Below, piece by piece: positions 1 through 11,834 of a stretch of DNA of 64,000 nucleotides (position 1 is the first letter of the stretch; every line of letters begins with the position of its first letter). The stretch is from Macrophomina tecta (lineage: Eukaryota; Ascomycota; Dothideomycetes; Botryosphaeriales; Botryosphaeriaceae). The stretch spans positions 1,054,001 through 1,118,000 of the forward strand of contig JAKSGN010000005.1 in NCBI GenBank assembly GCA_024180945.1. The letters run 5' to 3'. The position numbers were made by a program, and so were the translations under genes. The notes beneath the pieces were generated by a model. The model did not search any database. It was not told the origin of the DNA and saw only the letters and a list, made by a program, of their open reading frames with translations.

Positions 1-686
1 ATTGATTGGGAGAAGCCGACGCTGGAATACGTCAGGACAAAAAATACCAGCTACCCCCACGTTTACAACTTGATCGAGTTGCCCACAGAGAACATTGTAA
101 GCGGAGTTAAGCTTCAACCCCGAGAAATGTTATTAACGGTCGCAACAGTGGACCTACTGGATCATCCAAGAAACTCCCGGCACTCCCCCAATTCCGCATC
201 CAATTCACTTGCACGGTAAGCTGCAGGTCTCAACCTTGCAACCCCGTAGAGATACTGATGGTCGCCTCTGCCCAGGCCACGACTTCTACATCCTCGGAAC
301 CGGCTCTGGTACCTTCGACCGCAGCACCTCGCCGTCCTCCCTCAATTTCAATAACCCCACCCGGCGCGACGTCGCACTGGTTCCCGGCGGCGGTTGGTTG
401 GCCATTGCCTTCCCGACCGACAACCCAGGCGCTTGGCTCATGCACTGCCATATCGTAAGTTACCTATCTCTCCGACTACGATCAATTGTGTATATTCATG
501 CGCACGGCGCTGACGCGTGGATTTCCCTCGCCACAGGCTTGGCACATTAGCGAAGGTCTCGGAGTTCAGTTCCTCGAGGGCAAGGATAAGATCAATCTTC
601 CCGACGCTGCGTGGGAGACGACCTGCTCGAATTGGGACAAGTACTGGGACACCACTATCTACCCCAAGCAGGATTCCGGTCTCTGA
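1..686 (+). CDS. Laccase (multicopper oxidase), 3' part only
   Basis: C-terminal part of an ascomycete laccase, a secreted copper enzyme that oxidises phenols and reduces O2 to water; the 5' end lies left of the window. Exons 1-96, 149-215, 276-454 and 537-686 join in frame through GT-AG introns. Third-domain copper ligands are visible: HPIHLHGH spans the intron at 216-275, and HCHIAWHISEGL spans the intron at 455-536, giving the type-1 Cys-His pathway with Leu at the axial position, ten residues after the Cys. The protein ends in DSGL, the C-terminal plug known from ascomycete laccases, where it sits in the solvent channel to the trinuclear copper site. No frame defect is seen in this part. 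Confidence 0.95.
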
Positions 687-1696
687 GGGGTGGCCGGTTT
701 TTTTTTCTTCTTTACGGGCCTGAGTTTAAGGGGGGTTTGATTTTTTGCTGAAAAAAGACCCGTAGTGATTCTTGTATTATACTTTTCGTTTTATTCATAT
801 TGATAGGAAGCAACCTGATCGCACTTCGTAAACCGCACATATGACCGGTGGCTCTTTGAAGTGAAGAATACTTGAATTCGCTTCTCTTCAAGAAGGACAA
901 TCTGCCAAAGCACTTATACATCTTGCACGCGGCGAATCTCAACTATAATCCTCAATTCTGGGCGCGATTATAAATATCAAAGTGAAGCTTCGATCTGACT
1001 CCACCGTTCGCCGCATCCACCGCCCCCAGAACACGCCCGAGCCTCACCACACTCAGCCTCCTCTCCCCACGCCTCACAACGCCAACACCTGCACCGCACT
1101 TCAGCCCCATGGAAGACACCAGGATGCCGCATGAACCAACCCCCTTGCCCCTGTCAATGTCAGATCCCCACCCCTATGACTTACCAATCCCTCGCAATAC
1201 CCTCAAGCTGACGCCAGCCAACTCCCCCAGCCTTCTCTCTCCTCTCCCCACACAGATAACCCTTCCCCCTCACAACACACCGCATCACTCAAAAAGCCAA
1301 AAAAAAAAAAAAAAAAAAAGAAGAACAGGTTAAACCGAAAAAAAGACTAGATCAGCGCGACCATGACGCGCACACCCCACCTCTCTCAGCTACCACCAGA
1401 TCCTTCCCATCGCGCGCATGCATGCCTGCATGCATCCCATCTCCCGTCGCGCCGCGCCGAGCCGATCCGATCCGATCCCCTGTCATATTCATATCTCTTC
1501 CCCGGCCCTAAAACCCGATCACTAAGAACGAAAAGGACAAGAATGGGAAAAGAAAAGAAAAAGGAAAAGATCGGCGGGTCGGCGGCAACCACCCACCGAC
1601 GACGACGTCTCGCCAACGGGCAGCCGTAGCACCGCGCGCCCCGCCGCCGTGCATGCATGCGTCGTGGATCATCGGGTGGCTGCGTTGATGTCATGA

Positions 1697-1697
<1 letters not shown>

Positions 1698-1750
<53 letters not shown>

Positions 1751-1751
1751 A
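1698..1751. repeat. Compound microsatellite (TG)n(GA)n
   Basis: An uninterrupted TG tract (1698-1732) runs directly into a GA tract (1733-1751). Confidence 0.95.
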
Positions 1752-2014
1752 GTAGGTATGTAGGGGTCCGAGGCCACGACGTCACTGGCTCGCAAGGAGA
1801 GGGAGTCGGATCAGCAGCGGGTGAAGGAATTTTGGGTGTGGTGTTCTCGACCGCTTTACGCTCGTGCTTGCTGCAAAAGAGAGAGAGAGAGAGAGAGGAG
1901 GGGTGCGTGTGCTACGCTCCCCGCTCGTGCGTACGGTCCTATCAGCAACAAGGGAAGAGAGGGGAAGTGTCGCAACAGCGAGGGCATGGTGCATGCACAG
2001 TCTCGAGTCTTTTC

Positions 2015-2060
2015 GTTCTTCTTCTTCTTCTTCTTCTTCCTCCTCCTCCTCCTCCTCCTC
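2015..2060. repeat. Polypyrimidine triplet tract (TTC)n(TCC)n
   Basis: TTC repeats change into TCC repeats, giving a long homopyrimidine/homopurine stretch that can also form triplex DNA. Confidence 0.9.
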
Positions 2061-3028
2061 AAACCCCGCTACCAACCCAGCCGCGCGAGTTGGGTAACCA
2101 CGCATCAGCCTACCTCGTTCTGTGCGACCGTCTGCGTTGCGGGGAGTGGAGGGGCAAAATGCGTAGTGGGGTGTCTGGCCGGCTGGTGGCGTGTGAGACA
2201 CGTGCGGGAAGGACGGCGAAATGGGGGCGGGGGTGTTCGTAGCACAAGTGGCGTCCACGCTCTCTGTGCCACGCGGGACTCTGTCGGCGCCTGTTATCTC
2301 CGCCGGCGTGACTGGTGCCTGACGCCCCGGGCCCCGGGGGGGGGGGGGAACATGGTGGGCCAGAGCGGGCTGGGCGAAATGTGGCTTGCGATAGGGCTGT
2401 AGGAGGCGCAAATGGCTGACATGATGCGAAGTGACGAGAGAAGAAGCCTGGGAGGCTGAATTGGATGGAAAGCGCATCGTCGACACAAATTAAAGAAAAG
2501 CTAGGGGCACTTCCGCAAGCAAACAGTGACTGGCCTGGTGTTTTTGTAGGCGAATTGAATTTTGCCTGAAATTTCCCTTCGCAAGGCTTCAATATCTAAT
2601 TTCGGGGGTGAGCAAAGATACTCTTACACTTCCAAGTCGGGATGAAATGGAACTCCTCAAAGCAACTCTCTTTCTCTTTGGCTGAAAGCTTTCTTGGATC
2701 TTCTTCTGGCCTTTTTGAGTCAACTCCTGCGCCCAGCGACTGGCGGGTCCCGGCGGCTGATGACGAAAGATGGGCAAAATGCCAAGTCGGAAAATATCAA
2801 AAAAAGGAAAACGATAAACAAGAACACGACGAGGAAATGAGAAAAAGTCAAAAGAATAACACTCGACAAGAATCAGAGATGACCGGCCGACCCATCAAAG
2901 TAGGGCGATTTTTTATGTGCAGGAAGGCGAGAGCCGGGCGCTGTACATCGAGGCGTCGGATAGCGACCTCGACCGCGTTTTCTCAGGAACGGTAACCAGA
3001 AAAAAAAAAAAAAAAAAGGTCAGTCACC

Positions 3029-3883
3029 TCAATAATCCACGCCAACCACGCCCTCGAGCTTGCCCTCCGTGTCCTCGACGTAGCGCACCAAATCCTCAAT
3101 AGTGCAGACCTTAATGCCCCACCTCTTGCCAAACGCCAAGCACTCGTCCCTCCGCATCATGCCGCCGCCTACGCGCTCAGGCACGCCCTCCCTCTCGTCG
3201 CCGTCGGTAATGAGCTCGCAAATGACGCCCACCTCGGGCAGCTTCGCCAAGCGGCACAGCTCCGTCGCGGCCTCGGTGTGGCCGCGGCGCTGCCTGACGC
3301 CGCCATCGCGCGCCTGCAGCGGCAGGATATGGCCCGGCCTCCTGAAGTCGTCGGCGCTGCTGTTCTCATCGGCCAGCAGGCGGCAGGTGACGCTGCGGTC
3401 GGCGGCGGAGATGCCGGTCGAGATGCCGTGCGCGGTGCTGGCGTCGACCGAGACGGCGTAGGCGGTGCGGTTCGGGTCGGCGTTGTCGACGACCATCTGC
3501 GGCAGGGCCAGCTGCTTGGCGCGCGCGGCCGTCAGCGGGGCGCAGATGTAGCCGGAGGTGTAGCGGATCATGAAGGAGGCCTTGGCGGGCGTGAGGGCGG
3601 ATGCGGCGATGATGAGGTCGCCTTCGTTTTCGCGCGAGGGCGAGTCCAGCACGATGACGAATTCGCCGCGGGCTGTGGGGTGGGCAGTGCGCGTGCGCGC
3701 GACCTGTCAGCTGCTGCACAATTGTAGAGCGGAGGGGGAGTGTGCGGGCGGAGACATGGAGGTTCGCTGGGAGGAGGGGGATGGCGGCGTACCGAAGGCC
3801 TCTATCACGTCCGGAATGGAGTCGAAGGCGGGATGGGCGGCGGTGCCATTGACGGCGGGCGCAGCAGTCGCGGTCGTCGTCAT
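3029..3883 (-). CDS. RIB3: 3,4-dihydroxy-2-butanone-4-phosphate synthase
   Basis: Riboflavin biosynthesis: converts ribulose 5-phosphate to 3,4-dihydroxy-2-butanone 4-phosphate plus formate. Two exons, 3883-3793 and 3672-3029, are joined across a 120-nt intron and give 244 aa. The N-terminus reads FDSIPDVIEAF, and RGEFVIVLDSPSRENEGD begins in exon 2; the ENEGD acidic loop is the known metal/substrate site. RRPGHILPL and RGHTEAA follow, both hallmarks of the RibB/Rib3 fold. The length fits monofunctional fungal Rib3, with no GTP cyclohydrolase II fusion. The first ATG of the open frame, just before the short Thr/Ala-rich leader, was taken as start. An A-run lies 12 nt beyond the stop. Confidence 0.93.
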
Positions 3884-6213
3884 GGCGCGGGAAGGGTGTA
3901 GAGGAGGAGGACGGTCAACGCGGCTCCGGACAGGACGCGAAGTACGGCGGCGGGCAGATATATTTCGGCGGGGTGGTTTCTCTCGATGTTGTAATCCAGG
4001 CACGGCCCACCTTCCGAGTCGCTGCTTATGAGAGCGGGCGCCCTTCTTTTGTCAGCGCGCAGAACAGCGGCGAAGGACTTCGGGCGGCGGGCAGGATGTC
4101 GAGAGAGAAGAGGGGAAAGAGGAGGAGGCACTGAGGAGGAGCATGGTGGAGCTTGTTCGTGGGTCGAGTCATTGCTGGAAGCAGACTTGGCTGTTGCTGT
4201 CTTCCGGCCTCCCGAAGGGCCCCGTGGACCCCTCATCACTGCCTCCGCTGGCTCCCGCCTCCGCCTGCATCCTTCGGCCTCGGCGCCCGCACTGCTCCCG
4301 GTGCGTGGTCGCCGAAGTGCGCTGCCAGAATCCGGCAGCTACACGCCCCCCACAGCCGGTTCCCATTGCGCGGAGCTCTGTGCCGCCCGTCTCTCAGAGC
4401 TGGTACCTGCCCGCGGACGCGCGCTGGTGTTGCGGATGCCTGCGCCGCGAGTGGACGGCCTTCGCTCGAGTGCTTGAGCCTCAGAAAGTCAGTTGTGGTC
4501 ACACGATGCGAGGCAAGGCGATGCTGAGATCGCGGTGGCGCCTTGGTGAAGCGTAAGATTCCTCTTTGAGCCTCTTATCCCTGCATGAAGGCACACTATG
4601 CGGAGTAATAGCTGGCTTAGCGACCGAATAGGCCTAGCTTGTAAAGGTCGCTTTTGTTTTCGGATCCATGGTGTTGGTAGGGCTAAGCATACCGGTGCAA
4701 GAGAACTCACGGTCGCCTTCAGAGGAAACGACTCTGCCCCGCCTACCGAGGATGGGAAGAAGCAGCCACGACGTTTGTTCAAGCCTTCGCTGATATCTGC
4801 AGAGGAAAAGCTTAAGTCCTTTGTCGTGGAGTTACGGGTCCCACGTGTGCGATGCTGCTGGGGTTGCTCACGTAGCAGGGAGATGCATGCGACAGGCTTC
4901 CACCTCAGCCAGGCACAGGCAGACGGCTACTTTGCGTGTCTCAATTGCACCCCTGGCAGAATGGCCGGGCGATGTCTCAAATTCTCCGTTCCAATGGCGG
5001 AATCACTAAACGTAGGCATTGCTGCCGCAGCCGCAGTCTGAGGATGCCTGTGGCAGAGCCATGTGTGCCAGTGGGGCATAAGTACATGGCCGCCCCTCGA
5101 TCGCGCAATTTTTTTTTTCTTAAGCCTTGTAAGGTGTGCCCCTGGTACAGCACTCCTATCATATTCGAACTGGGTGATTCCGAGGCCATGTGATGGGGAC
5201 GTCCTCGCAGCAACAAGGACTGCAAGGCGTTCCGGAGGCGGTGAAAGAGACTGGAACTCGGGTTAAAAAAAAAAAAAAAAAAAAAAGCAACGGATGGGCC
5301 GAAAGAGATGGCGAGCCATAACAAATGGTTTTGGGGGATTGCGGAGAGCGAGTGTGTGATGGTTCAGCCGCAGCCGCAGCCGATTTGACCCCGGCTGCAC
5401 GCCTGCTCATCCGCCCAACCTTTTCATCCACACTCGCGCCCTCGAGATATGCCTTATCGGGAGGCCAGCCGCGCGTGCGCGGTCTTTTCCATGGTATGCC
5501 CATGCCATCATCGGACTTCGCTCGTCATCCGCTGTCCACCAGCGATGTTTGCTATCGCCCGGAAACTACCTTCCTAAAACGCTACCTTAACCCCGGCCTC
5601 CATATTAGGCCCACCCCCTCGTGGATCCCTCGCTTGCATCCATGACGCCTTCATGGATTTGAGCCGCAGTATTTTCCGCCCGAGTACCAATCTCTTCCCT
5701 TGAGCGGGACAAAAGGACAACGACTGCGAAGCACCCGGTAATGATCGCGCGATGCCTTCCGTCAACCAGAAGCCGGCCTTGTCGGTATACAAAGTGCGAG
5801 AAAGATTCAAGTCATGTTCAGGGCCCCACATGGCACCTGTGATAAGCAAATGACAAGCATTCTCCCGCGCGGGAACAAGCAACTCAAGCCTTTAAGCGGC
5901 TCCTCTCCGGCTTTTGCCCACTTCTGGACGCACTATTGGTATCTTGACTTCTTCAGACCTTTCAATGACCATCTCCACCGGCGTTTGTCCCCCTGCACCT
6001 GCATCACGCTCCGGATGCCTATACAGCCACAATGCGCAGTGGACGCCTCCATGAGGAAGGAGGCCAAATGACCCCCCTATCCATCCGTGCTACTCGATAA
6101 GCAGGAAATTTTCAGCATCGTGGTATAAATGTCCTCGACGTGGATCCTAATGACGGGCCCAGGAGTCCTCGAGCTTCCAGTTTGATGGGCTTCTTTGGTT
6201 GGTCTTTGCCAAC
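3884..6213. other. Intergenic between RIB3 and the sedolisin gene
   Basis: Both neighbours point away from this gap, so it carries both promoters. An A-run occupies 5265-5286. Open frames of 60-150 codons occur on both strands but overlap each other, show no recognisable motif and lack convincing introns. I support no gene here. Confidence 0.5.
6124..6129 (+). promoter_or_regulatory. TATA box of the sedolisin gene
   Basis: TATAAA stands 85 nt before the chosen start codon at 6214, at a spacing that would leave a short 5' leader. Confidence 0.5.
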
Positions 6214-8281
6214 ATGCGTCTCTCGGATATCGTTGCTTTCAGTGCGCTCCTCTCTGGAGTGGTTGCCTCGCCTGTCTCGACACACGTTCTCCATGAGAAA
6301 CGTGACCGACTGCCTGCAGGATGGACCAAACGTTCCAGGCTGGACTCTCGGGCCGTCTTGCCCATGCGCATCGCCCTCGCCCAGAGGAACCTTGATAAAG
6401 CGTACGACTATCTGTACGAGGTGTCGAATCCCGCATCTGAGAAGTTTGGCAAGCACTGGTCAGCCAAGGAAGTTGCCGAGACATTCGCTTCGAGGTATGT
6501 GAATTACGTATGTAGATGAGAGCCATCACTGAAGGAGCTGTAGCTCAGAGACCGTTGACACGGTCAAGTCCTGGTTGACCGACGCCGGTATCGCTGCTGG
6601 ACGAGTCAAGACCTCACAAGGCCTGAACTGGATCGAGTTCGACGCTACTGTGGAAGAGGCTGAGGCTTTGCTCAAGACTGAATACCACGTTTACCATCAC
6701 AGCATCTCGGGCCAGCCCCATATCGCGGCGGAAGCATACAGTCTCCCAGCTCACGTGCGCGAGCACGTGGACTTCGTGTACCCCACTGTCCACTTCGATG
6801 CCAAGGTTCAACAGCCCAAGAAGAAGCGTAGCAAGCGTGACTCAGTCCCGACTGTAAAGCCTGGTGTTGCTCACACCATCGGTGAGGCTGGCAGCGGCTC
6901 TCTGCCCAAGCTTGGAGAGCATGTGAACAAAGACGACGTTGCATCAGACCTGGCGCAATGCGACGAGCAGATCATTCCGGACTGTCTTCGCGCTCTTTAC
7001 CAATTCCCAGAGGGCTCCAGCGCGAATCCAGAGAACAGTTACGGCATCGTCGAATACACTCCCCAGTCTTATCTTCCCTCTGACCTGGACCTGTTCTTCG
7101 CGAACTTCTCAAGAGAGCAGATTGGCGACCGTCCAATCTTCGATTCCATCGACGGAGGCGTCCTTCAGACCATCGATGCCAGCTTCAGCTACAATGGTGA
7201 ATCCGATCTGGACCTTGAGTATGCGATGACCCTCGTGTACCCGCTGAATGTGACCCTCTATCAAGTAGGTGACATGGTTGAGGGAGCCTCGTTCAACAAT
7301 TTCCTCGATGCTATCGACGGCTCGTACTGTATGGATTCCCAGCAAATCCGCTTTTTCTCTAACTGACGACTTGCAGGCACATACAAGGGCGGTGATGATC
7401 CAGAGCAAGACGGCATCTACCCCGACCCGTACCCCGGCATCGGCGCCTACGTAGGACCTGAGAACTGCGGCGGCTTCGCGGCAACCAAAGTCATCTCCAC
7501 CTCCTACGGCTACAATGAGGCCGATCTGACCCCGGCCTACGAACAGCGCCAGTGCGAGGAGTACATGAAGCTCGGCCTCCAAGGCGTCACCGTCCTATAC
7601 TCCTCGGGCGACTATGGCGTCGCCGGCAACGGCGGCCAGTGCATCGACCCGGCCACGGGCGAGTACAACAACGGCAATTCGGGCATCTTCAACCCCTCCT
7701 TCCCGGCCAGCTGCCCGTACATCACCGCCGTCGGCGCCACGCAGGTCAAGCCGGGGGTCGACATCGTCGAAGCCCTCGCCACTGGCACCCAGCCCGAGGA
7801 GGCCTGCGAGACCGTCATCTACAGCGGCGGCGGCTTCAGCAACGTCTTCCCCCTCCCTGACTACCAGGCCGACGCCGTGAAGGGCTGGTTCGCGGACAAC
7901 CCGCCACCGTACGGCGCAGATCGCTTCAACGATAGCCAGCAGACGCGCGGCTTCCCGGACGTGTCGGCCAACGGCGCAAACTACGTGATCGCGATTGACG
8001 GCGAGTTTGCACTCGTGTACGGCACGTCCGCATCCAGTCCGACGTTTGGCAGTGTCATCACGCTGGTGAACGAGGAGCGGCTGAAGGCGGGCAAGGGGTC
8101 GGTTGGCTTCTTGAATCCGACGCTGTACGCCAATCCGGGCGTGCTGAATGATATTACGGAGGGTGGGAATGAGGGGTGCGGGACGCCTGGGTTCAGCAGT
8201 GCGGTCGGGTGGGATCCGGTGACGGGGTTGGGGACGCCGAATTATCCGAAGCTGCTGGAGTTGTATTTGGGTCTGCCGTGA
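6214..8281 (+). CDS. Secreted sedolisin / tripeptidyl-peptidase (S53)
   Basis: Acid serine-carboxyl peptidase of family S53, made as a secreted proenzyme. Exons 6214-6494, 6544-7328 and 7377-8281 give 656 aa. The start codon is followed by a signal peptide (MRLSDIVAFSALLSGVVAS). The prodomain runs to a basic KKKRSKR stretch, the probable maturation site. Catalytic residues are visible: Glu and Asp in GESDLD, the oxyanion Asp in SSGDYG, and Ser in GTSAS. The C-terminal GWDPVTGLGTPN follows the calcium-binding region. The second intron splits the Cys codon of DGSYC. It faces the GH45 gene tail to tail. Intact by eye; substrate range (tripeptidyl or endo) cannot be told. Confidence 0.95.
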
Positions 8282-8613
8282 GAACAAGGGAGGATAGAGA
8301 GGGTTCTAAGTAGACGGCCGTATTCGCGCACAAACATTTCATACTATTTCACTTTATCAAATTCGCCATACTGTTTCGACGTTGGGATTCGCACACTGTC
8401 AATATGCACCAACACTCACAACCGGGTGACTCCTTCGGCTTTCCAGACTAATGATGGCACGAGGCGAGGAATGAGCTAACCAGAAACCTCCCCATTACCC
8501 ACTAGAGCTTTTCCTTTTTTTTTTTTCTTTTTTTTTTTTAAGATCATTCCGCAGTAAGAGAGCCTCATCTGCTCGAAAAAAAAGCGTTTCCTAGTTCCTT
8601 CCTGAGGACAGCA

Positions 8614-8656
<43 letters not shown>

Positions 8657-8690
8657 GATAAAAGAACCAACCACGCAAAAAAGCTATCCC
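8282..8690. other. Convergent 3' region with T-runs and a GA tract
   Basis: Holds the 3' ends of the sedolisin and GH45 genes. T-rich runs lie near 8515-8540 and an (AG)n microsatellite at 8616-8651. No gene seen. Confidence 0.6.
8616..8651. repeat. (AG)n microsatellite
   Basis: About 18 uninterrupted AG units lie 40 nt beyond the GH45 stop codon. Confidence 0.95.
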
Positions 8691-9846
8691 TCACAGCTGA
8701 TACCCACCGCCACCGCCGCCGCCTCCTGACCCCTGCTGCCCATCATCCGTCCTCTGACAGCCGGTGAGCTGCACCAGCTCCTGCGGGCACGGCACGCGCT
8801 GATACGTCACCTGCGGATTGTCCGCACCCTCGAACCAGCCAAAGCGGAAGCCGCAGCCGCACTGCCATTGCGCCGGCAGGGCGGAGCAGCCGTCTCCGGA
8901 GTCGATGCCGCCGTACTGCTGGCCAAAGGGAGAACCGCCGCCGCCTCCGCTGCCGCTGCCGCTGTCGCTGCCGCCGTTATTCCACTGGGTGGAGCAGCCG
9001 CCGGTGAATTGGCCTACGCCGCCGCCGGGCATGGCGAGATCGAACTGGCCGTCGGCGAGGTCGTTGCCCGTGTTGGTGATTTGGACGGTGAGGGTTTTGC
9101 CGGCGATGGAGGTGGTCGTAAATTTCAGGCTGCGCGCAGGTTAGTCAGTTCGCCCGCCATCATCTCCACCATCGAGAGGCGTCGTAGGCGAGCATCAGAG
9201 GGGCTCGAAGGTGTATCGCAAGGAAAACTTACTCATAACAAGCACAACACCAATCAGCCTCGCCTTGGCCCGGGAGGTTCGCGGCCGCGAACCCGTACGC
9301 ATGGCTGGGGTCGTTCGGGTCTTCCCACGGACTCTGGTCGCTGCACATGAACGCCTGCCCGCCGCCTTCGCAGCCGGACTGCGCGTTCGCGTCCTGCAGC
9401 GGTTGGTCGTCGAGGCCGCAGGTCTTGACGGGGTTCGTGACAAGCGTGCTCTCGCCCGGCGAGGCGCAACTGGGCTTGCAACAGTCCCAGTACTGCGTCG
9501 TGGTGCCCTGCTGGCCACCTTCACCACCATTCCCACCGCCGCCGCCGCCGCCGCTATCACCACCACCATTGTAGTTGGGAGGTGGGTATTGGCCACTGGA
9601 TGGATTGTATTGCTCGCTGGGCTGATTATACTGTTGGCTCGGTGGGTCGAGCTGCTGGTACTGCCCACTTTCTCCTTGACCACCGTTGCCGCTGCCGCTG
9701 GCGCCGGTGCGGGGACTTGAGCATTGCCCTCCGCCTCCGCTTTGTGGCTGTAGTTGCATTTGCGGGGCACCGGTGGCTGGGATGGTTAGGAGGCTGAGGG
9801 CGAGGAGGGAGGTAAGGAAAGAGGCCGCAAATGGGTGTGTGGCCAT
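8691..9846 (-). CDS. Secreted GH45 endo-1,4-beta-glucanase
   Basis: Endoglucanase of family GH45 that cuts cellulose with inversion. Exons 9846-9233 and 9129-8691 flank a 103-nt intron; 350 aa. A signal peptide (MATHPFAASFLTSLLALSLL) is followed by about 95 residues of Gly/Gln/Pro/Ser-rich sequence. The catalytic domain opens with TTQYWDCCKPSC, whose Asp is the general base, and carries the general acid Asp in QFDLAMPGGGVG. Diagnostic Cys-rich segments (GLDDQPL...GCEGGG, DWCCACY, CGFRFGWF) match the family. No cellulose-binding module is present. A second Gly/Ser tract interrupts the loop after FTGGCSTQW, and the C-terminus is a run of Gly; these low-complexity insertions are unusual. Confidence 0.95.
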
Positions 9847-11473
9847 AATTGTTGGCTAGTAGTGTACCTGCACTACAAAATATCTTTAAGGAGGGACTGG
9901 GAGCAGAGATTCTGTTGAAGAAAAACGGTAGCTGTCTATGGCGGCAACAAGCGCTTTTATCGTATTTCCGGTCATACTTTTTTTATTTTTTGCTCGCGCT
10001 TGGGGATGCCTTTCGTTCGTAGCGGTGGCGAGTTACTACTCAAGAAAAATCTTGTAAGCGTTTGACTGCACGATCGGTGAATGAACACTGCTGTGGCTAA
10101 AAGTTTAGGAATGCAAGTCCGTTACTTTATGTCATGGCTCTGACCCTCGCATTTCCCCTGATATAGTCAGGTGATAAGGCATCCTCCCAGCTACCTAAGA
10201 GATGAAGGCGTTCCTGTAACAGCTGAAGTTTATTATAGAACGTTGAAGTTTTCATAGCATGTAAGGATTATTTGCTTCTGCATCTCGTGGCCTCTGACGC
10301 TGCGGACTTGTGTGTCCTCCTCCAAACTTTGAGAGAATATTACTGCACAGAAAAATCTCGTTGAGCAAGCAATATATCAGTATGAGGTGCGTACAAGAAA
10401 GAGATGCCGACTCAATGGACGGTCCCCTTAGAACATGCCGGGCTAGCTCTTACCGGAAGCGTGCAGCGCAGGCTGACGGTCCGTACCTGAAGGCCCGGAG
10501 AACTGCCCGAAGGTCGGGGCCCACGAAACTTTCCTTAATAAAGTATCCCCACATTCAAATCCACCAAGGATGGTCAATCGAACACAACAAGTTGGGTTCT
10601 GGGACTGCTGTAGATCAAATAAAGGTAAGCGAGGCGCACAAGCTATATATGTGCTGCAACTAGATCAAGCTTATACACGGGGTGGGAATAACCGGAAGAC
10701 ATCGGACCCTGAAGCGGACCTGCCGGATCCCTCCGGCGGGCACGTAAGAGATGACAGAGTCCAGCGATCGGATCTTCGAGAGATACTGGTGTAATTTTGC
10801 TGATGAATAAAGTGCACTCAGCCTTCGAGAAAGGTCAAGAGTGATTTAGGGCGTAAATCTGACGGTCGGTTGACGGCGGGTGACCGTCCCTTGAACAGCT
10901 GGGGCAGGGAATCTGTTGCCCCGTTACTGAAACACGCTACTGCACACAATCAACGCAGACTGGAGAGGTCAAAAATAATCAGAGGCTGATTTTGCTGGTC
11001 GATCGGTCATGCTCCAACCAGTCGTCCGAGTCAGGGAAGGTTTTTGCAAATTTCGTACGGGCCTCGCAGCTCGATCCGGTAGGCTGGTAGCCGGCGCTCA
11101 CCTATATTTCCCCACTGTGGATGCTTTTTAGCAGTCCGTTTACCTCACTGGCCGATCCATTGCGCCCAAACCAGCATCTGCGGGATATTTGGTCTGGCAT
11201 GGCGTGTGACGGCTTCACGTGTCAAGCCGCGAGAGGCAGAAGTGGAATTTTCGACACCAGTGCCCCCTCAGCATGACAGAAAGCATGCGAAAGGATTGCC
11301 GAAAGGCCGTGATGCCAAAGTTTCATCGATGATCTGTTGACAACGAGTTCAGTCTAAGACCAATGGTGCGGACGTGGAACAGCAAATTGTCAGACTTTCC
11401 AAGATACAAGAGAGTCTTTCTGCCTGTTGACTGCTCTGCCATCTGACTCCACCAGAACACAGGGGAAGCCAAC
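9847..11473. other. Intergenic, divergent promoter region
   Basis: Upstream of both the GH45 gene (-) and the con-10-like gene (+). Short open frames are present without recognisable motifs. No tRNA, repeat or coding signal I would defend. Confidence 0.5.
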
Positions 11474-11834
11474 ATGTCGGATCAGACCAACCAAAACTCG
11501 GGCAATTTCGCAAATCGCGATAAGGACGCACCCCAGGAGATTGCGTCCAAAGCTGGCTATACCAGCCATTCGGATGGAGCCAGTAAAAGAGAATTTGCAT
11601 CAATGGATCCAAAAACAAGGGCAAGTTCAACGCCAATACAGTCGCTACTCGAACATCGGCTGATCAGGTCGACAGCAAGAAATCGCCTCAAAGGGTTGGT
11701 ACGCATCGAGCGGGTCTTTCAAGCGAGGCGAAGACAGGGCAAGGAAAGCCGGGCAGAAAGGTGGCTTTGTCTGCAGAACTAGCTTGAAGAAGAATTCAAG
11801 GTGGGCAGTGCGGGCGGAAAATGCGCAATTGTAG
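11474..11834 (+). CDS. Con-10 / KGG-repeat stress protein-like
   Basis: Small hydrophilic protein of the conidiation-specific con-10 / KGG-repeat type, produced in spores and under stress; molecular role unknown. Exon 1 (11474-11620) encodes GNFANRDK...EIASKAGY and FASMDPKTR. Exon 2 (11676-11834) encodes QEIASKGWYASSGSF and RARKAGQKGGF. Without splicing, the second half is out of frame. The joint needs a GC-AG intron (donor GCAAGT at 11621, acceptor GACAG ending at 11675, branch-like GCTGAT). The result is 101 aa, and the junction TR|QEIASKG fits the family pattern. Two of the three KGG units are altered (SKAGY, SKGWY), so this may be a diverged or decaying copy. Confidence 0.8.

Larger units (their letters stand above)
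687..3028. other. Intergenic, simple-repeat rich
   Basis: I see no credible gene. It holds A-runs (1300-1319, 3000-3017), a TG tract followed by GA (1698-1751), a GA tract near 1880, a TTC tract passing into TCC (about 2015-2060) and a G-run of 13 (2336-2348). The long open frames here mainly translate these tracts into poly-Glu, poly-Ser or poly-Pro. Confidence 0.6.

Noticed and set aside
1782..2486. 234-codon frame with a poly-Glu run, and plus-strand poly-Ser/poly-Phe frames
   Set aside because: These translate the TTC/TCC microsatellite and nearby low-complexity DNA; no conserved or spliced structure.
7595..8287. 230-codon antisense ORF over the sedolisin gene
   Set aside because: Shadow of a well-supported coding exon.
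10310..10794. Open frames of 74-117 codons in the GH45/con-10 gap
   Set aside because: No start context, motif or splice support, and composition matches intergenic DNA.
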